A stretch of DNA of 64,000 nt. Origin: Candidatus Nezhaarchaeota archaeon. GTDB lineage: Archaea; Thermoproteota; Methanomethylicia; Nezhaarchaeales; WYZ-LMO8. Position numbers and translations under genes: made by a program. The stretch lies in NCBI GenBank assembly GCA_029887785.1, contig JARXPG010000002.1, forward strand, positions 105,368-169,367. The letters run 5' to 3'. Below the pieces are notes generated by a model. That model saw only the letters and a program-made list of their open reading frames with translations. It did not search any database and was not told the DNA's origin. Positions within the stretch are counted from its first letter, which is position 1. Each line of letters opens with the position of its first letter. Below, piece after piece: positions 44,954 to 54,809 of the stretch.

Positions 44954-45386
44954 TAGGGTTGACCACCATAGCTATCAACTTTCAGGGCAATACTGCTAAA
45001 AGCTTTCCCTAAACTACTTTTCAAAGGACTAGCTTTTTACACGAAGAATTGCTGCAAAGATTACTTCCGCTTTTTAGACCCTTTGAAACAAGGTTAATGA
45101 ACGGAAGTTATTGCTATGCAAACGTGGATCCCTCAAACCGCGCAAAGACATGAACATGTTACCGAGATGGTTAATGTGCTTCGGCATACTCTTTCTGCAA
45201 AAAGTAGGATTGAACTAAGACTGATAGATGGAAACTCGTTGAAATCGCTGGAATACTATCACCTCAACGACTTTTCACTTTGTGCTCAAAGGAGAGGATG
45301 AGGGGTTGAACTTTAAATGGTATTGATGCTTCAAGAGTTGAATCGAGTCGCTTGAGAGATGGTCGAGAAGGCATGGTTGAGAGGAT
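44954..45386. other. Intergenic 0.4 kb, no supported gene
   Basis: One frame of 61 codons at 45116-45301 has no recognised family, no ribosome site and an unusual composition. Otherwise only the presumed promoter of the retropepsin-like gene. Confidence 0.35.
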
Positions 45387-45804
45387 ATGGGCGAGGATAG
45401 ATCGCATATACCCTTTAAAGAAGAGGGTGATCTCGTAGCAGTAAGGGTGAAGCTGAGAATTATTTTAGTAAATCTGATGGAGAGGTCGTAACGTCAGCTC
45501 TAGTGGACTCAGGCTTTGAGACCGAGAACTCCGCAGCCTTTATTGCCAAAGAGCTTAGCTTCGAGACTGAATTTATGGCCTCCACCCCCTGGAGACTCAA
45601 CTTATAGAGGTTGAAGTCGCGGGAAGACCTGTAAGAAACTACTTTGTGCCTAGAGCTCTACGGGTATACGTAAAGACCGAGGATAGAGAAGTGGGCCCCA
45701 TCGAGTGCGATGTCATGATATTCCTCTTAGAGCGTGAGGTTTTGATAGGCGATAATCTTGGGGGAAAGCTTGGAATAGTAATCCTCGATTTAAGAGACAA
45801 GTAG
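45387..45804 (+). pseudogene. Retropepsin-like aspartic protease gene, two frameshifts
   Basis: Read as printed, no long frame exists. Adding one G in the GGG at about 45447-45449 and one C in the CCCCC at about 45586-45590 gives one continuous frame of about 139 codons from ATG 45387 to TAG 45802-45804. It includes TSALVDSGFETENSAAFIAKEL, an aspartic protease-like DSG site, and LIEVEVAGRPVRNYFVPRAL, then ECDVMIFLLEREVLIGDNLGGKLGIVIL, the usual order of small archaeal retropepsin-like proteins. Either a fresh pseudogene or an intact gene with two sequencing errors. Active proteases of this type work as dimers. Confidence 0.7.
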
Positions 45805-46037
45805 AGGTTTTCAGACGAAGATAAAGTTAGGTTAACAGAAGCTCCAGAATACTGGTTCTAAGTGCTCGGTAATGGATGCACGAAGCGGAAGGGATTCGAC
45901 GACCTAAAAAGGCTCAACACCGTACTATTTAAGTTCCAAATAGTACGAATTAATAACATCGTCATTGAGCTTTACTGCAAATCGTTGACCAATGGATTAG
46001 GAAAAGATCTTTAGGTCACGTAGTAAGTAACTTCATT

Positions 46038-46595
46038 GTGCGCTTAAAGTGGGTTAAAGTACTCTGGAGGATGTGTGGTATTAGCGCAGCCATACTAGCT
46101 TGGCTCATGATACTTCTCTCCATCAGCAGGAACTCTTGGTTCGACCTGTTTAAGCATGCTTTAAGCGATCTTGGAGGACCTAGAGCTTTCGATCCCTGGA
46201 TATACAATGCCGGGCTCTTCGTCGTTGGGATGATTACATCGATCTATGCCCTCTACTTGGCTTACTCCTCTACAAGTAAGATTGCATTGTACGCTTCGGC
46301 CTTCCTTTTTATAGCTGGAATATTCCTAGCGCTCATAGGGGTATTCCCGAGCGGGACGCGCCCACACACCTTTGTGTCGTCTTGGTTCTTCGCGCAAATG
46401 TGGATGGCCATGTTGGCATCGTCAACGGACTTCTTGCTCAAAAGGAAACTGCTCTCTGGAACAGCTCTCCTCTTGATCTCGATAGTAGGTCCGCTATGCG
46501 TGCCCATGATCGAGTGGCCTTCTGTCGCTTTACTAGAAGTTTACGGCATAATCTTAATAGACGTATACGTTATAATATTGACGGTTAATTACTGA
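46038..46595 (+). CDS. DUF998 membrane protein
   Basis: Membrane protein of 185 residues with six hydrophobic spans. HALSDLGGP near residue 40 and IYNAGLFVVG after it, then GVFPSGTRPHTFVS near residue 108, are the features of the DUF998 family. Function is unknown. Start is GTG 46038. Isolated, with no operon partner. Confidence 0.82.
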   Translation: MRLKWVKVLWRMCGISAAILAWLMILLSISRNSWFDLFKHALSDLGGPRAFDPWIYNAGLFVVGMITSIYALYLAYSSTSKIALYASAFLFIAGIFLALIGVFPSGTRPHTFVSSWFFAQMWMAMLASSTDFLLKRKLLSGTALLLISIVGPLCVPMIEWPSVALLEVYGIILIDVYVIILTVNY

Positions 46596-46863
46596 CTTCG
46601 ATTAAACAGAGATGCGAAGTGGTTGATGGTGGAAATCCATTAGATGCATCGATACATCATGATGAAACTTCACCTCCATTCCACGCACTGACATGGTAAT
46701 TCCACGTTGTAGCTCATACCCTACTTGAAGGTTAGAGACTTTTTACTGAGGTAGTTTCCAATGCCTTTAAGCATTAAGCATAGAGATGGATATCTGCTTG
46801 TAGATCGTAGAGTTGCCAGAACTTCTCTACGAGGTTAAGTCGGTAATCAGCACCTGAATGAGG

Positions 46864-47988
46864 TTAGCGAGGTCCAAATTCATTACCCTTCTCGCTCAAA
46901 ACCTTGCTTAAGATCTTCTCGTGAGAAGCTATTTTCTTTCTCAACGGCTTCGGGTATCGCTTTACCGCATCACCGAATAAGTAGGTATTCGGAAGCTCCT
47001 TAACAAGCTCATCGAATCTAGGAACATATCCCTTCTTCTTGTAATGCCTCCATGCTTCAAACAACGTGGGTCTTAAGACGTAATTCTCTCTATTCAACAG
47101 ATAAATTCCACAACAATCATCGGCGGTGTGGTAATCGTAAAGTCCTTCTTTGCACGTAGCGAACTTTATTCCATATTTATCGCAAAGCTCCCTAACCCTT
47201 AGGTAGATGCTCCTCCTCCACTGCTCACTTGGGCGAAGAACTCTCGGTTCCTCGGTTGAGGAGTAAGGTTCCCATTCATCTCTACGATCGTACATTGCTC
47301 GGTCATAGGCCAGATCTCGATAGAAACTTAAACGCTCAGCCTCGTCTCTAAGCGACTCCACGACTACGTGCTTCACACCGCTACTGTACGCCTCCTCGAT
47401 TATCTCCTCAATCTCATAATCGCTTATTCCTGGTATGAGGGGCTGGAGCCTAATAACCACTGGCACCCCTTCTTCTGACAGCTTTCGAGCAACATCAAAC
47501 CTAGCTTCAGGTGCTGGAGCTTTGGGTTCAAGAACTCGTGCTAAATCTCTACTCGATGTTGAGATTGATATTTGAGTGACCACCAATCCCTTGGCGTTTA
47601 GACAGCGTAGAATCGCTAAGTATTCGCTACTTAACAGCATGGTAGATTTAGTGTTTATTATCAGCGGTACGTCGTATTTAAGGCAGAGCTTCATTATCTT
47701 CATGCTGATTCTAAGCCTCTCTTCTCTTGGTTGAAATGGATCTACGAGAGTTGACAACCTAAACGGAAGGCTCTTTAAGTTAGCGTTCTTTAAGAGTCGA
47801 AGTAGCCTCTTGAAGCTCCAGACGACGCGCCAGCTTTCACTCTGCTCACTCTTTCTGTACCATCGTCCAAAGCAATAGACGCACTCGTAATCACAAGAAG
47901 GGTAGCTCTCTACTCTAAAGATTGAGTAGCAATATGGGCTAACCCTGATACTCGGGTTTACGACGAATGAGCCTAGATCCACCTTCAC
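46864..47988 (-). CDS. Radical SAM protein (SPL-like)
   Basis: A 374-residue radical SAM protein. The cluster motif CDYECVYC (CX3CX2C) lies near residues 32-39, preceded by SPYCYSIFRVESYPS. The middle has TLVDPFQPREERLR and PLIINTKSTMLL, seen in spore-photoproduct-lyase-like and Rv2578c-like proteins. Additional cysteines occur at the C-terminal KFATCKEGLYDYHTADDCCG and may hold another metal. Substrate unknown. It ends 4 kb of minus-strand genes but has its own probable promoter. Confidence 0.8.
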   Translation of the reverse strand: MKVDLGSFVVNPSIRVSPYCYSIFRVESYPSCDYECVYCFGRWYRKSEQSESWRVVWSFKRLLRLLKNANLKSLPFRLSTLVDPFQPREERLRISMKIMKLCLKYDVPLIINTKSTMLLSSEYLAILRCLNAKGLVVTQISISTSSRDLARVLEPKAPAPEARFDVARKLSEEGVPVVIRLQPLIPGISDYEIEEIIEEAYSSGVKHVVVESLRDEAERLSFYRDLAYDRAMYDRRDEWEPYSSTEEPRVLRPSEQWRRSIYLRVRELCDKYGIKFATCKEGLYDYHTADDCCGIYLLNRENYVLRPTLFEAWRHYKKKGYVPRFDELVKELPNTYLFGDAVKRYPKPLRKKIASHEKILSKVLSEKGNEFGPR

Positions 47989-48062
47989 TTACCACCACGA
48001 TACTAGCGGCGTGTCCCTATTGACTCCGCATGGCTTTGAGAGGCTTATAATTCTACGCCTCT

Positions 48063-49241
48063 TCACATCTCCCTCCTGAAGGCCTGGATCCCAGTGATGT
48101 ACCTTCCTAGTATGAGGGTATGTATGTCGTCGGTTCCCTCGTAAGTGTAAACGCTTTCTATATTAGCCATGTGCCTTATTGGTGAGTAGTCGAGACTTAT
48201 GCCGTTTGCACCTAAAATCTCCCTAGCAGTTCTAGCACAAAATCTCGCTACCCGGACGTTGTTCCTTTTAGCAAAGGATATCTGCTCTGGAGTAGCCTTC
48301 CCAGAATCCATGAGCCTGCCTAAGCGCCAAGCTACGAGTTGACCTTTAGTTATCTCCGTAAGCATTTCGACGAGCTTTTCTTGGACTAATTGGTATGAAG
48401 CTATTGGTGCTCCAAACTGCTTTCTACTCTTAGCGTACTCTAAAGCCGTCTCGTAGCAATCGATGGCTGCTCCAATAGCGCCCCAAGCAATACCAAACCT
48501 AGCTTGATCTAGACAGCTTAATGCTGCTCTTAATCCAATAGCTTTTGGGAGCCTATTCTCCTCTGGAACCTTGCAGTCGGATAGATGAAGTTCTCCTACG
48601 TCCCCAGCCCTCATGGAGCCCTTCTTAGTTATAGAAGTCTGCTCAAAGCCTGGCGTTCCCTTCTCAACTATGAAGCCCTTTATCTTCTTGTCTTCAACGT
48701 CTTTAGCCCATACAATTGCTATATCAGCGACTCCAGCCTCACTTATCCAAGTCTTCGTTCCATTTAATATCCATTCATCTCCTCGTCTCCTCGCTGTCGT
48801 CTCCATACTGGCAGGGTCACTTCCAACATTAGGCTCAGTCATGCCGAAGCAACCTATTATTTCTCCACGTGCAAGCTTTGGCAAGTACTTCCTTTTCTGC
48901 TCTTCACTTCCATACTGCCATATGGGATACATGACTAGACCAGACGTAACGGCAACAAAGCTCCTAAGCGCGCTATCAATGCTCTCAACTTCTTGGCATA
49001 TTAAGCCAAAAGATGTGTAGTTCATGCCTGGACATCCATAGTCTTGCGGTATGAAGCTCCCAAGCATTCCAAGCTCTCCGAACTTCTTAGCAATCATTCT
49101 CACGTCGAGAGGTTCCTCTTTATGCCACGCGTCTACTACTAGAGGTGCAATCTCCCTTCTAAGGAAGCTTCTCACGGTATCTCTTATCAAGCGCTCCTCT
49201 TCGCTTAAAAGCTCATCAATCATGTAAAAGTCTAGAGGCAA
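48063..49241 (-). CDS. Acyl-CoA dehydrogenase
   Basis: FAD-dependent acyl-CoA dehydrogenase, 392 residues, oxidising an acyl-CoA to the enoyl-CoA. CFGMTEPNVGSDPASMETTARR near residue 132 binds flavin and substrate, and the catalytic glutamate is in VYTYEGTDDIHTLILGRYITG near residue 370, the position used by short-chain and glutaryl-CoA type enzymes. The best resemblance is to the glutaryl-CoA dehydrogenase group. Start is TTG 49241, or ATG 49223. No electron-transfer flavoprotein gene is in the window. It belongs functionally with the crotonase and MaoC genes further along. Confidence 0.93.
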   Translation of the reverse strand: MPLDFYMIDELLSEEERLIRDTVRSFLRREIAPLVVDAWHKEEPLDVRMIAKKFGELGMLGSFIPQDYGCPGMNYTSFGLICQEVESIDSALRSFVAVTSGLVMYPIWQYGSEEQKRKYLPKLARGEIIGCFGMTEPNVGSDPASMETTARRRGDEWILNGTKTWISEAGVADIAIVWAKDVEDKKIKGFIVEKGTPGFEQTSITKKGSMRAGDVGELHLSDCKVPEENRLPKAIGLRAALSCLDQARFGIAWGAIGAAIDCYETALEYAKSRKQFGAPIASYQLVQEKLVEMLTEITKGQLVAWRLGRLMDSGKATPEQISFAKRNNVRVARFCARTAREILGANGISLDYSPIRHMANIESVYTYEGTDDIHTLILGRYITGIQAFRREM

Positions 49242-49309
49242 CCATCAACCCCGATACGAAGTTAAACTGAGGAACAGTTAAAGTTTGCATATTCTGAGGA
49301 GTTCACTGA

Positions 49310-49912
49310 TCATATACCATAATTTCTCTTCAAGTAATCGATGAAGATATTTGCAACCTCTTTGCTAATTATTTTGACTGATGCTTCTCGATTGTAGTAA
49401 AGCGCTGACTCACTCCAATTGTGTGACCCTATGTACACTATTTCATCGTCAATCAACACGAGCTTTAAGTGATCTGTATCTGTCTCGTTGTCTAACTTAA
49501 CGTAAACACCGTGAGATGTAAGGTAGTCGTAAGCTGGGAGGTTGTCATTCATGTACCCGTAATACGTTCTGTACTCAATGACCACCCTAACATCTACACC
49601 TCTCTGTTTTGCATTTACGAGCTCTCTTATCAAGTCGTTAGCCCAGTCAAAGTGATCTTTCTCGTCGTAAATCATGGAGTACACGACGACCTTCACACTT
49701 TTGACCGAATTCCTCAGATCAGCAAGTAATGAATGGTAATAGTCTCTGTCCAAGAGCACGTGAATTTGTAATCCTGCTCCGCCACCATAGACCTCACGTG
49801 GTTGTTGAGGTACTTCGGAGACCGTTAAAGCGTAAATGAGCATTCCACAGATAAGCCCGGCTATGAAGATTACAATCTTCGACCATGCCTTTAAGATCCT
49901 CATAATCCTCAC
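49310..49912 (-). CDS. Membrane-anchored PLD-like protein (Nuc-type)
   Basis: A 200-residue phospholipase-D-like protein with an N-terminal signal or anchor span (about 10-33). A single HKD motif is visible as HLKLVLIDDEIVYIGSHNWSESAL near residue 147, meaning it should dimerise to form the active site, as the Nuc endonucleases do. The domain faces outwards, so it could be an extracellular nuclease or lipid hydrolase. The gene lies alone. Confidence 0.85.
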   Translation of the reverse strand: MRIMRILKAWSKIVIFIAGLICGMLIYALTVSEVPQQPREVYGGGAGLQIHVLLDRDYYHSLLADLRNSVKSVKVVVYSMIYDEKDHFDWANDLIRELVNAKQRGVDVRVVIEYRTYYGYMNDNLPAYDYLTSHGVYVKLDNETDTDHLKLVLIDDEIVYIGSHNWSESALYYNREASVKIISKEVANIFIDYLKRNYGI

Positions 49913-50078
49913 CCTAGAGACTAAGACTATTACTTCTTAAGGTGCTCACTTCTCATTAATCCGATTAGTGCTAGCATTATTAAGTGAGTTTACCCTTTCC
50001 AGTCTTCACAGCCCACGATCCGCATGATCTTGAGATAATGTATTTTCAAGTCATGAAGGTTGATGCTATTGATTGTGG

Positions 50079-50855
50079 CTATTGAAATAATGGTGCTATT
50101 ATCTTATGTTCTCTGATAACAATTGTCGGAACGCCATAAACTTCGAAGATCACCTCTGGCTTCAAAACCTCTTCGGGTCTTCCGACAGCGTACACTCTAC
50201 CCCCCTTTAAGAGCAGGACTTTATCTGATATCCTAAATGCTTGAGTGAGGTCGTGTAGCGCAACTATTATCGTTAGACCTCTCGATCGCAGCGACCTTAT
50301 TAAATTCAGGATCTCGATTTGATATTTAAGGTCTAGGTTATTTGTAGGTTCATCTAGCAATAGAACTTCTGGCTCTCCAGCTAATGCTCTAGCAATGATG
50401 ACTCTTTGAAGTTCTCCTCCACTTAATTCATCCAAACTTCTGTTAGCTAGCTCGAGGGCACCAACAACTTTCAGAGCCTCGTAAACTTTCTCTTCATCAA
50501 TTTTTGTGGGAAATAGATTTATGTGCGGTCTTCTTCCAGTCATAACGAAGTCATAGACTGATAGTAGCGTTGCTAAGTGTACTCTTTGAGGTACAATACC
50601 GATCCTCCTTGCTAATTCTCTTCTAGGAATTTTAAGTAAATCCTTATTGTCTATGTAGACAACACCCATCACAGGTCTTAAAACTCCATTGATTACCTTC
50701 AAAAGCGTACTCTTGCCAGCACCATTAGGTCCTAGGACTGAAAGTACTTCACCTCCATTTACGCTTATTGAGACGCCGTCTAAGGCCTTAATGCTTCGAT
50801 AATATACCTTGACGTCTCTAACGCTAATCTCTATAACCACGACTTCTCGCCCCAA
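50079..50855 (-). CDS. ABC importer ATP-binding protein (FecE/BtuD type)
   Basis: ATPase of a metal-chelate or vitamin B12-type importer, 258 residues. Walker A GPNGAGKST near 43, signature LSGGELQRVIIARAL near 144, Walker B EVLLLDEPTNNLD near 163, H-loop VALHDLTQA near 196. It is the last gene of a four-gene minus-strand operon and overlaps the permease by 32 nt. Confidence 0.92.
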   Translation of the reverse strand: MGREVVVIEISVRDVKVYYRSIKALDGVSISVNGGEVLSVLGPNGAGKSTLLKVINGVLRPVMGVVYIDNKDLLKIPRRELARRIGIVPQRVHLATLLSVYDFVMTGRRPHINLFPTKIDEEKVYEALKVVGALELANRSLDELSGGELQRVIIARALAGEPEVLLLDEPTNNLDLKYQIEILNLIRSLRSRGLTIIVALHDLTQAFRISDKVLLLKGGRVYAVGRPEEVLKPEVIFEVYGVPTIVIREHKIIAPLFQ

Positions 50856-51873
50856 GAAGGAGGTAGACGAGTAGAGGGGCTCCTATGAGGGACGTCATTA
50901 TTCCAACAGGGATTACCGTTGGAGCTATGATGGTTCTACCAATGGTATCTGAGGAGGTTAAGAGTATTGAGCCGAATAGCATCGAAGCTGGTATTAAGTA
51001 TCTATGGCCACTTCCAACGACTAGCCTAGCTACGTGAGGAGCGGCAAGGCAAACAAAACCTATGACGCCTACAAACGATGTTGCGAGAGCGGTAGCTAAA
51101 GCAGCTACGATGACGGTCTCGAGCCTAAGTCTCTGAGGACTTACCCCCGACGACTTAGCTAATTCATCTCCACCTAAGATGAGGTCGTAATCCAAGCTCC
51201 TAAGTATGAAGTAGGGGATGACTATCGTAAAGGCGACAACGCTCACAATATTGAGCTCAAGCCATGAAATCCTACCGAGATCTCCGAAGGTCCAAAAGAC
51301 CACCGTAGACACCATGATCTCATTGAGGTAGAAGTATTGTATTAAATAGAGTATGGCTTGATAAGCGAAGGAAGTAGCAATAGCTGAGAGCACAAGAGAG
51401 CCCGCGCTAAGCCCAGCTTTGTAGGCCAGGGTTAGTACTAAAGCCACTTGAATTAAAGAGAATATGAAGGCGAACATTGAGACCACGAAGGGGTTGTAAA
51501 TCATGATTTGATACCTTTGAATACCTCCTCCATGCAGAGCTAGTAGAGCAATAGCAACTCCTAGAGAGGCTGCAAAGGATAAGCCGAAGGTGAAGGGGGA
51601 GGCCAGTGGATTTCTCATACAAGCTTGAATTGCTGTCCCAGCTCCACCTAGAATTGCTCCTATAATTATTCCAGCTAAAACCCTTCTAAGCCTTAAATCC
51701 CAGATTACAGTTGATAGCATGTCGTCGCTCGGCATTAGTAATGCGCGGATAACGTCCATGAAGGAGGCCTTGTATAAACCTAGGGAGATAGATGTCGGGA
51801 TTAGGAGGAGAACAAAAAATGTTAAAGAGATTAAGATGAGCCGCTTGCCACTTTTCGATGTTACTAGGGGCAA
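50824..51873 (-). CDS. ABC importer permease (FecCD/BtuC type)
   Basis: Membrane subunit of 349 residues with about ten spans, FecCD family. The N-terminus (DLRLRRVLAGIIIGAILGGAGTAIQACMRNPLASPFTFGLSFAASLG) and the late GVIGFVCLAAPHVARLVVGSGHRYLIPAS are diagnostic. Substrates of the family are siderophores, haem or cobalamin, and in archaea also other metal complexes. Two bases separate it from the binding-protein gene. Confidence 0.93.
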   Translation of the reverse strand: MPLVTSKSGKRLILISLTFFVLLLIPTSISLGLYKASFMDVIRALLMPSDDMLSTVIWDLRLRRVLAGIIIGAILGGAGTAIQACMRNPLASPFTFGLSFAASLGVAIALLALHGGGIQRYQIMIYNPFVVSMFAFIFSLIQVALVLTLAYKAGLSAGSLVLSAIATSFAYQAILYLIQYFYLNEIMVSTVVFWTFGDLGRISWLELNIVSVVAFTIVIPYFILRSLDYDLILGGDELAKSSGVSPQRLRLETVIVAALATALATSFVGVIGFVCLAAPHVARLVVGSGHRYLIPASMLFGSILLTSSDTIGRTIIAPTVIPVGIMTSLIGAPLLVYLLLGARSRGYRD

Positions 51874-51875
51874 CG

Positions 51876-53060
51876 CTATGGCACCTTGAACAAGTCGGAT
51901 AGGTTTCTGAAGCCCCCATACCCCTCTTTATACAGTTGATATATTGGCTTCCCAACGAAGACCGTAAATATCTCGTCAGCCTTCTTCTCTGGGTCAACAC
52001 CTTCAAAGCTCTTTGGGTACAGAACCTTACCCATGTAGTAAGCGTTCGCTAAAGCTGTTGCTACGTTAGTGTGATAGTAGTTGTATGGTATGATCCCATA
52101 GACGTTACCATCTCTAAACGCTTTTAACTGTAAATATTTAGATGGATCCTTTCCAAAGTCGCTAAGCACTGTAGCTAAGTTGCCCTGATCTATGAACACC
52201 ACATCTGGTTGCTCAAGCAATATCGTCTCAAAGCTCCAGAATAGGACTCCAGGTTTATCTGAGTACTTGTCGGCAATCGATGGAGTGTGTAGCAGCTTAA
52301 GCGGCGGAAAAGCAACTTGAGTTGTAGTGAATGGTTGAGGGCCTCTATAGGATATCGCGCCCACGTAGACCTTAGGTCTCTCCGCTATCTTCTCGGTCCT
52401 ACTGCTTAAATCCTCAACTATGCTGTTCACATACCTTATCAGCTCTTCAGCTCTCTCGCTCCTATTCAACACCAAGCCAAGCATTCTCAGTGCTTTAGCC
52501 AACCCATCAACGTCCAAGTAACCTGCTTCACCGTAGTCTACCACGACGACTTTGGCTTTGGTCTCACTCTCAAGCCTATCTGGGTCGTACATCTCAGCGT
52601 AGGTTCGGCTCATGATTATGAGGTCCGGTTTTGCTTGCAGTATCAGTTCTGGATTTGGAGGTTTGCCAGGACCTCCAGGACCTATTATCTGAAGGCTCTT
52701 AAAGGCTTCTCCATAGGCCATGGCGTAGTCTCTCCCAACAAATCCCCACTTGATCTCACTTTCCTCAACCCCTACTAGCAGGTCGACAGCTTTTAAGTAA
52801 CAGACTAATCGAAGTGCTCCAGGACCTATGGCTACTATGCGGGTTACGTTCTCCGGTATGGTCACGTTTCTACCCATGAAGTCGATTACGTAACTAGCTC
52901 TAGCTGGAGCCTGGTCGAATTGGTGAGTCGATGGGCTTGGACCTGTCGAATAGAGCTGGCTAAGACCAAAGGCGACCGTGAGAGCTATAGCTGCGACCAT
53001 TATAATCATCAATGCTGTGGCTTGGAGCTTGGTTATACCTCTCCTCCTCATAGACATCAC
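51876..53060 (-). CDS. Metal-chelate ABC transporter substrate-binding protein (FepB/BtuF-like)
   Basis: Periplasmic-binding-protein type II-like receptor of 394 residues, held by an N-terminal membrane segment (about 14-36). FMGRNVTIPENVTRIVAIGPGALRLVCYL near residue 55 starts the binding domain, and PDLIIMSRTYAEMYDP is the second typical segment. It captures an iron, cobalamin or other chelate outside the cell. Its start overlaps the FmdE-type gene by 4 nt. Confidence 0.9.
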   Translation of the reverse strand: MMSMRRRGITKLQATALMIIMVAAIALTVAFGLSQLYSTGPSPSTHQFDQAPARASYVIDFMGRNVTIPENVTRIVAIGPGALRLVCYLKAVDLLVGVEESEIKWGFVGRDYAMAYGEAFKSLQIIGPGGPGKPPNPELILQAKPDLIIMSRTYAEMYDPDRLESETKAKVVVVDYGEAGYLDVDGLAKALRMLGLVLNRSERAEELIRYVNSIVEDLSSRTEKIAERPKVYVGAISYRGPQPFTTTQVAFPPLKLLHTPSIADKYSDKPGVLFWSFETILLEQPDVVFIDQGNLATVLSDFGKDPSKYLQLKAFRDGNVYGIIPYNYYHTNVATALANAYYMGKVLYPKSFEGVDPEKKADEIFTVFVGKPIYQLYKEGYGGFRNLSDLFKVP

Positions 53061-53740
53061 CTAGCATATGGGACCTTAAATCTCGAAATTATTCCTCTTC
53101 CAACAACGGCATTGCACTCACCTAAGCAGCTTAAGCACATAGCCTTCCCGTTAACGATCTCCACGTGGGTCTTCATGGCTAGCTCGCCACACTTTTCGCA
53201 TCGAATGCTCTCAAAGATCGGCGCTCTTTCAACTTCGGTTACCTTAACCTCCTCTATCTTGAACTCCTCTTCAGGCATGTTGCTTAGAGAGTAGGCTATC
53301 TGGCTCCACATCTCCCGCAATCTCTTGACATCATCTGCTGTTCCCTCCCTCTTTACAACTACCTTCTCGAAGAGCTTCATCGCCTCTTCGTTGAAGTACT
53401 TAGCAAATAGTCTCTCTCCATCTACGTATACCCTCACGCCTCTCCAGTCACTCCTTCTAACCAGGGTGATTGCGTTCTTTCCTAGATCCAGGTAGATGAG
53501 ACAGTTATTTCCTAGAGTACAGCCAGTTGCGACTTGAACGCCATCAGTAAAGCAGTTGTTGCACTCAACTATGGCTAAAAGATCTTCGCTAACAGTCTCA
53601 GACTCTCCAGCCCTTTCAACACCGAGCTTCTTCATAGCAATCTCAGAGGCTCTTAAGCCAAGAACTAAGAACGGGCACACATGCCCGTGTAGGTCCTTAG
53701 CTTTCGCTATTAGAGCTTGATCTACCATAATTCCAGCCAC
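53057..53740 (-). CDS. FmdE-family protein with zinc ribbon
   Basis: A 227-residue protein related to subunit E of molybdenum formylmethanofuran dehydrogenase. The N-terminal domain shows HGHVCPFLVLGLRAS (residues 18-32) and VECNNCFTDGVQVATGCTLGN, the metal-binding core. A treble-clef/zinc-ribbon follows at the C-terminus (CEKCGELAM...MCLSC). It is first in the importer operon. FmdE-like proteins often accompany metal transporters; a role in storing or handing over the imported metal is inferred. Start GTG 53740 or ATG 53728. Confidence 0.87.
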   Translation of the reverse strand: MAGIMVDQALIAKAKDLHGHVCPFLVLGLRASEIAMKKLGVERAGESETVSEDLLAIVECNNCFTDGVQVATGCTLGNNCLIYLDLGKNAITLVRRSDWRGVRVYVDGERLFAKYFNEEAMKLFEKVVVKREGTADDVKRLREMWSQIAYSLSNMPEEEFKIEEVKVTEVERAPIFESIRCEKCGELAMKTHVEIVNGKAMCLSCLGECNAVVGRGIISRFKVPYAR

Positions 53741-54054
53741 TCCTATAATCTTCAGCTCTCAGTAATAACTTTTTCGATGTTAAGTAACACCACTAATAGT
53801 AATAAAAGATGCGTGACCTTTACTTCATAACGCTCATGGGCTTCTGGCTAGTTGGAACGTGCTAAACATTATTGAAATGTTATCGGAGCATTTGAGAGAC
53901 TTGGAAGAGCTTTTAAGCAGAAGACAGTAGCTGTCTAAAAGATCTACCTACTTGAGAGGTTGGTCGGGGGTCTTCAGCTCAAAAAGCTAACGACCTGTAG
54001 GCTCTTCGAGTAACATGACGCGTAGCAATGCTGTGGAGTTTGCGTACCGCCAAT
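53741..54054. other. Intergenic 0.3 kb, promoter of the FmdE operon only
   Basis: TTTTATTA at about 53803-53810 (minus strand) is a possible TATA box for the importer operon. A 17-codon frame at 53878-53931 with LRDLEELLSRRQ may be a remnant. Nothing else. Confidence 0.35.
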
Positions 54055-54516
54055 CTATTGGCCTTCAGCTCGCATGCGTACCATTAATGTAGTCTCGTAA
54101 GTTGCTACAACCTCATCTCTTTGATTTTTCACATAGTTCCTAAACTTCACTATTCCTGCGCCTGGCCTGCTCTTACTCGGCCTTGCCTCAATAAGCTCTG
54201 ACTCAACCCTTATTGTATCACCTATGAACACGGGGGCTGTAAACCTAACATTATCCATTCCTAAGAACGCTATGACCTCTAGGGGCTCTCTTCGTGCTCG
54301 CAGTGCCAACCCAGAAGCTACACTTAAAGTTAGTAATCCATGAGCTATCCTTTGACCGAAGATCGAGTGCTTCATGTACTCAGCATTTGTATGAAGCTCT
54401 GTCCAATCACCTGAGAGGGCTGCAAACATTACTATATCAGTTTCCGTTATCGTCCTACCAGGTGAAACAACTTTTTCACCTATTTTGAAACCAGGAAGGG
54501 GTTCACTTTCAGTCAT
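54055..54516 (-). CDS. MaoC-like dehydratase
   Basis: Hot-dog fold hydratase of 153 residues, of the R-specific enoyl-CoA hydratase group. The hydratase 2 motif appears as ALSGDWTELHTNAEYMKHSIFGQRIAHGLLTLSVASGL (about residues 33-70), with the catalytic aspartate and histidine. It adds water to an enoyl-CoA or dehydrates a 3-hydroxyacyl-CoA. The window also contains a crotonase of opposite stereochemistry 300 bp away. Confidence 0.9.
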   Translation of the reverse strand: MTESEPLPGFKIGEKVVSPGRTITETDIVMFAALSGDWTELHTNAEYMKHSIFGQRIAHGLLTLSVASGLALRARREPLEVIAFLGMDNVRFTAPVFIGDTIRVESELIEARPSKSRPGAGIVKFRNYVKNQRDEVVATYETTLMVRMRAEGQ

Positions 54517-54809
54517 AGAGGTTCATGCTCCTTATGTAGCCTCCTCACCTTGCAATTTTGACATTTGAGCTTGACCATATAAGTGTTTTTGTATTGAATT
54601 TTTACAATGCTTAGAGAGATGCAAAGTACCCTTAATAGTCATCGTGTACCACTTAATTTAAGAAGGTATTCCAAGAGGGGGCGTTGAGCGTGCAGCATTT
54701 TACTTAAGCCGTAACGACCTTAGAGGGAAGCATGTCAAGGTCTATTGGTCTCTCTACACTAAGTACTAAAAATAAAATAAAGAGAGTCATTAAGTCGAGG
54801 AGAACCACG

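Noticed and set aside
45116..45301. 61-codon frame before the retropepsin-like gene
   Set aside because: No ribosome site, unusual residue mix, no recognised family.
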